NCBI GenBank assembly: GCA_030630315.1
Contig: DAOVNI010000028.1
Coordinates: 1-10,060 of the forward strand
Direction of reading: 5' to 3'
DNA length: 10,060 nt
DNA from: Phycisphaerae bacterium
GTDB lineage: Bacteria; Planctomycetota; Phycisphaerae; Sedimentisphaerales; Anaerobacaceae
The notes beneath the pieces are model-generated. The model searched no databases. It saw only the letters and a list, made by a program, of their open reading frames with translations, and was not told where the DNA came from. The position numbers were made by a program, and so were the translations under genes. Shown here piece by piece: positions 6,999 through 10,060 of this stretch (the first letter of the stretch is position 1; each line of letters begins with the position of its first letter).

Positions 6999-9308
6999 AT
7001 GCGTATCTTCGGCATAGTATTGCTCGCCGCTGTTTTTTTGCCCTCGCCGGTTGCTGCTAAAAAGGTGCCGATTCCAACGGATGTGTTCGGTTCACCGGAG
7101 GGGCCCACAAGGCAGAAAGTGGAAGACCTCGATGGCAGAGACGTGGTGGTTCGCCTGTATAACAATTGGCAGGAGGCGTCGGCGTCATTTGAAAAAGCGA
7201 CCGTTGAAGTGAATGGGCGTACAGTCAGATTCGACTTTAACGATGTTGATGACTCTGCAGTTGTCGCCGTGTTCGGTGAAGACCAAAAAGATGAGCTGGT
7301 AAGACAGCTCATAGGCGACCGTATTTACGGCTGGGCTTACAAGAAAGGGCTGGAATTTTCTCTGCCCGAAAAAGCCACAATTCAAGAGGGAGATTACTGG
7401 TGGATTTTTAATGACGCTCTCGGAAATCCTATCCCAAATGCCACGGTGGAAATCTACCTGGCACATGAAGAGCGACAGATTCTTATCGGGCAGGGAAAGA
7501 CTGACAGCCAGGCACAATTGAAACTGCCGTTTTGCCTGGGCTACGGCGAAGTTGTTCTTCGTGTCGGTAGCACCAGCTTCCATTATGGGACGGTTCATCC
7601 CCGGTTTGTAGTTTCGCATCCTGATTACGGCACCACCGTAGTAGGACTGTGCTCATCTAACCTAACACATACACTTTTCATTCCCGCTGTCCAGCCGGGC
7701 AGCGAAGCAGACCGGCGCTCCATCTGGGGCGTGGTGGTTGATCCGGACAAGAATCCGGTCAGTGGCATATTGATTCGAGCTACTTGCGTGTATCCACTGG
7801 GCGCGGACTTGGTCTGTGGTATTCCTATGCAGAATTGCTCGGTTCCGACTGACGAGGAGGGTCGGTTTCGGCTGTATCTACCGACGAAAAAGGATAACGA
7901 GAAAATAGGGACACTGATTCCGCCGAAGGCAAAATACTATGTGATGATTAAGCCACCCAAACGCCTCGGCCTTCTGCCGTTTAAGGGCAAGATACCAAAC
8001 GGCCAGGAAACTATTATTACTCTTGAAGAAAATGCCGGGTATTTTCGAACGTTCGTTTTTGAGGACGAAAACGGACCAATTGCCGACCCGAATCAACTGA
8101 GGCAAATCATGCTTTATATTGAGAGGCCGGGCAAACGCAACCTGTGGTTCAAATATGATAACTTCAAAGCCGGCGAAGTGTTTCCGCTGGGAACCTATGA
8201 AGCAAAGATAGACCGGCCGCTGCGAGAATACAAATTCGGGTCAATTGAAGTAACCGCTGACAGTCCCAAGCAATTGGTTTTCAAACCCTCTACGAGTAAG
8301 CTTTATTACGGCCAGGTTGTCAATGGCATTACCGGCGAGCCGATGCCGGGGGTGTTTGTGATAGATATGGATGGGTCGTGTAGCCAGAGAAATCTTTCGA
8401 TGCACACTCTCGAGCAATGGGACGCCCTGCACGACCTGCCAGCCAATCCTTCGGCTCATGACAAAGGCGTTGCGCAACTACGCAACTATTATTCCTTTAC
8501 GAAACTCGTTCAGACCGATGACAATGGCTGCTTTGAAATGACAGTGCCGCCCAAACGGGACTTTTATGAACTTGTGGTCTTTGAAGAAAACTATCTTAGC
8601 GTTTTTGTCCCCAAAGGTCGGTTGAAGCCGGACGATGACGGCGGTGTCGCGGTCCCGGTTACAAAACTTTTTCCAGCGGCGAAGGTTATTGTTGAGCCCC
8701 GCGTCGAAGGATGGGATAGAGGCCTGCTGGCCATATACGCGAAATGGATTATTGATAAAAACGACAATCCCGTATGGGTGCAGGATTTTTTGGCCGGTTG
8801 TAAGAAAGGTCGGCACAAGGGAATACGTAAAGAATTTTCTCTGAGACCAAATAAGCCCCAGAGCTTTTACGTTCCCGCCGGATTGAACCTGCACATAATA
8901 CTGCATACCCCTTACAATAAAGAATACTCTTCTATCACCATCGCCGAGCACTTAAATGTACAGCAGGGCGAAACGCTCGATTTGGGTCGGCAGGAAATTC
9001 AACTGGCGGTTAAGGTTTTTGTGAAAGTAACGGACTCAACAGGTAGTCCGGTCGAAGGCCTGCCGGTAACGGCGCTTTCCGGCAGATATGGTGGCGTAAC
9101 TCATAATACCGACGAAAACGGCGTCGTCCAATTTGATATGGCTCAATACTCACAGGGCGAATTTGTCGTTGAGTACGACAGCGGTGATGACCCGAATGCA
9201 ATGCATTTGCGTGAAGCGATACCGTACGAGATAACCGGCCCGGAGGACGCCAACAGCGTTTACATACTACAGGTATCAGACGAGATGCTTTACCATCTCT
9301 TTAAGTAA
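6987..9308 (+). CDS. Large secreted multi-module protein with carboxypeptidase-regulatory-like domains, paralogue 3
   Basis: 773 residues, function unknown, the most divergent of the three. Signal peptide (1-24, cleavage likely after VAA). The charged helix of paralogues 1 and 2 is missing and replaced by a short proline-containing linker (KVPIPTDVFGSPEG). The N-terminal domain is recognisable (VVVRLYNNW, EDQKDE, YKKG.EFS) but not part of the near-identical tract. One FNDALGNPIPNATVEI module follows, then the carboxypeptidase-regulatory-like module from RSIWGVVVDPDKNP (W247), the RTFVFEDENG segment (about 352), the GQVVNGITGEPMP module (442-454), TKLFPAAKVIVEP, YVPAGLN, and the last module (about 674 on) ending SDEMLYHLFK. 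The start at ATG 6987 follows the alignment with paralogue 2; ATG 6981 is the alternative. It has no visible catalytic residues or surface anchor. It lies in the middle of the operon, 36 bases after one gene and 40 before the next. Confidence 0.9.
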   Translation: MKNNMRIFGIVLLAAVFLPSPVAAKKVPIPTDVFGSPEGPTRQKVEDLDGRDVVVRLYNNWQEASASFEKATVEVNGRTVRFDFNDVDDSAVVAVFGEDQKDELVRQLIGDRIYGWAYKKGLEFSLPEKATIQEGDYWWIFNDALGNPIPNATVEIYLAHEERQILIGQGKTDSQAQLKLPFCLGYGEVVLRVGSTSFHYGTVHPRFVVSHPDYGTTVVGLCSSNLTHTLFIPAVQPGSEADRRSIWGVVVDPDKNPVSGILIRATCVYPLGADLVCGIPMQNCSVPTDEEGRFRLYLPTKKDNEKIGTLIPPKAKYYVMIKPPKRLGLLPFKGKIPNGQETIITLEENAGYFRTFVFEDENGPIADPNQLRQIMLYIERPGKRNLWFKYDNFKAGEVFPLGTYEAKIDRPLREYKFGSIEVTADSPKQLVFKPSTSKLYYGQVVNGITGEPMPGVFVIDMDGSCSQRNLSMHTLEQWDALHDLPANPSAHDKGVAQLRNYYSFTKLVQTDDNGCFEMTVPPKRDFYELVVFEENYLSVFVPKGRLKPDDDGGVAVPVTKLFPAAKVIVEPRVEGWDRGLLAIYAKWIIDKNDNPVWVQDFLAGCKKGRHKGIRKEFSLRPNKPQSFYVPAGLNLHIILHTPYNKEYSSITIAEHLNVQQGETLDLGRQEIQLAVKVFVKVTDSTGSPVEGLPVTALSGRYGGVTHNTDENGVVQFDMAQYSQGEFVVEYDSGDDPNAMHLREAIPYEITGPEDANSVYILQVSDEMLYHLFK

Positions 9309-9369
9309 GGCATCTTCAGGCCATTAGGTTCAGGAGGTAACGGTGACAATGAAAAAGAAAATGCGTATC
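9297..9369 (+). repeat. Operon junction repeat, diverged copy 3 extending into the oxidoreductase gene
   Basis: After the shared CTCTTTAAGT the spacer keeps recognisable elements (AAGGCATCTT, CCATTAG, GAGGTAA) with a net gain of four bases. It runs into ATGAAAAAGAAAATGCGTAT, closely matching the start of paralogue 3. The ribosome binding site is improved to AGGAGGT (9332-9338). Similarity therefore crosses from the paralogue family into an unrelated gene. Confidence 0.7.
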
Positions 9370-10060
9370 TTGAACACAGTGTTGTTTGCGGTCTTGCTGC
9401 TGCCGACTGTTTCGGCTACGGGGGCGCAGAACGTTCTGGTCGAGGCGGAGGGCTTTGCAAACCTCGGCGGCTGGGTTATCGACCAGCAGTTTATGGACCA
9501 GATGGGTTCACCCTATCTTTTAGCCCACGGCTTAGGGGAACCAGTCAAGGACGCCACGACAACGGTGGAGTTCCCACAAACGGGAAAGTACCGTGTGTGG
9601 GTGCGGACGCGGGACTGGGCGGCTCCGTGGAAGGCGCCGGGCGCGCCGGGCAAGTTCCAGGTGCTCATAGATAATAAGCTGCTTAAGACGGTCTTCGGTA
9701 CCGAGGGTGCCGAGTGGCACTGGCAGGACGGGGGAACGGTCGAGATTACAAAGAAGCAGGTTGCCCTCGCCCTGCACGATTTGACCGGCTTCGAGGGCCG
9801 ATGCGATGCGATTGTCTTCACGACCGATGCCGATTTGGCCCCGCCGAACAAGGGCGAGGAGATGGCGGCCTTTCGGCGAAAAGCACTCGGTCTGGGCGAG
9901 GGGCCGGAAGATGCCGGCAAGTTTGACCTGGTCGTGGTCGGCGGCGGCATAGCAGGCACGTGCACAGCTATCTCCGCAGCACGGCTGGGTGTACAAGTAG
10001 CGCTTATTCAGGACCGCCCGGTACTCGGCGGCAATAATAGTTCGGAAGTTCGTGTTTGGC
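9349..10060 (+). CDS. Exported FAD-dependent oxidoreductase, N-terminal part (runs off the right edge)
   Basis: The frame is open from 9349 to the window end, giving 237 residues. A Sec signal peptide (1-23, cleavage likely after VSA) is followed by a beta-rich domain (about 27-165) that starts NVLVEAEGF and contains GKYRVWVRTRDW. This resembles the golvesin- or CBM-like domain attached to such enzymes in planctomycetes and relatives; that match is by general likeness. A Rossmann dinucleotide-binding fold begins at about 192, with VVVGGGIAG (GGGIAG at 198-203), an AAR-LG helix, and VLGGNNSSEVRV, a pattern typical of the FAD_oxidored family (PF12831). The natural substrate of these proteins is generally unknown. 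The catalytic part lies beyond the window. GTG 9343 is a possible earlier start with better spacing from AGGAGGT; ATG 9349 is chosen because it aligns with the start of paralogue 3. It is 40 bases after the previous gene and probably the fourth gene of the operon. Confidence 0.88.
   Translation, partial: MKKKMRILNTVLFAVLLLPTVSATGAQNVLVEAEGFANLGGWVIDQQFMDQMGSPYLLAHGLGEPVKDATTTVEFPQTGKYRVWVRTRDWAAPWKAPGAPGKFQVLIDNKLLKTVFGTEGAEWHWQDGGTVEITKKQVALALHDLTGFEGRCDAIVFTTDADLAPPNKGEEMAAFRRKALGLGEGPEDAGKFDLVVVGGGIAGTCTAISAARLGVQVALIQDRPVLGGNNSSEVRVW

Noticed and set aside
9513..9996. Two minus-strand open frames of about 150 codons opposite the oxidoreductase gene
   Set aside because: Both are antisense to a frame with a signal peptide, a GGGIAG Rossmann motif and a VLGGNNSSEVRV motif. 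Their products are low-complexity, rich in P, S, R and A, as expected from antisense of GC-richer coding DNA.
1..10060. CRISPR array, tRNA or rRNA gene, insertion sequence or transposase
   Set aside because: No short regularly spaced repeats, cloverleaf-like segments, transposase motifs or terminal inverted repeats were seen. The repeats present are explained by gene and module duplication.

Overview
The window looks like a stretch of chromosome from a bacterium of the PVC group, most likely a planctomycete close to the Phycisphaerae or Sedimentisphaerales. This is an inference from gene style: a Tat-exported sulfatase with an RRDFLK signal, very large secreted proteins built of carboxypeptidase-regulatory-like beta-sandwich modules, and an exported FAD-dependent oxidoreductase with a VLGGNNSSEVRV motif. 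No taxonomic marker gene is present. All genes lie on the plus strand and gene density is high.

Layout. Positions 1-249 hold the C-terminal end of an unrecognised protein. A sigma-70-like promoter (246-273) overlaps its stop codon and precedes a complete family S1 sulfatase (334-1731). A 140-base gap carries a second promoter (TTGAAT, 17 bases, TATAAT, 1817-1845). It leads into a tight series of three large secreted paralogues (1872-4577, 4614-6950, 6987-9308), then an FAD-dependent oxidoreductase that runs off the right edge (9349-10060). Gaps inside this second unit are only 36, 36 and 40 bases and show no terminator or new promoter, so co-transcription is likely.

The three paralogues are the unusual part. 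They share a signal peptide, an unrecognised N-terminal domain, several carboxypeptidase-regulatory-like modules in the same order, and a near-identical C-terminal tail (SDEMLYHLFK type). The DNA shows how the array was shaped: homologous junction sequences between genes, a 236-base tract that is 96% identical between the first two genes with sharp edges (probable gene conversion), and an in-frame 96-codon duplication in the first gene. The junction and signal-peptide block also continues into the unrelated oxidoreductase gene.

Working together (inference): the sulfatase would desulfate a polysaccharide outside the cytoplasm. The oxidoreductase carries a possible carbohydrate-binding-like N-terminal domain. 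The three modular proteins could be binding, scaffold or surface components. Nothing in the sequence identifies a substrate, and no glycoside hydrolase, SusC/D pair or sulfatase-maturing enzyme is in the window.
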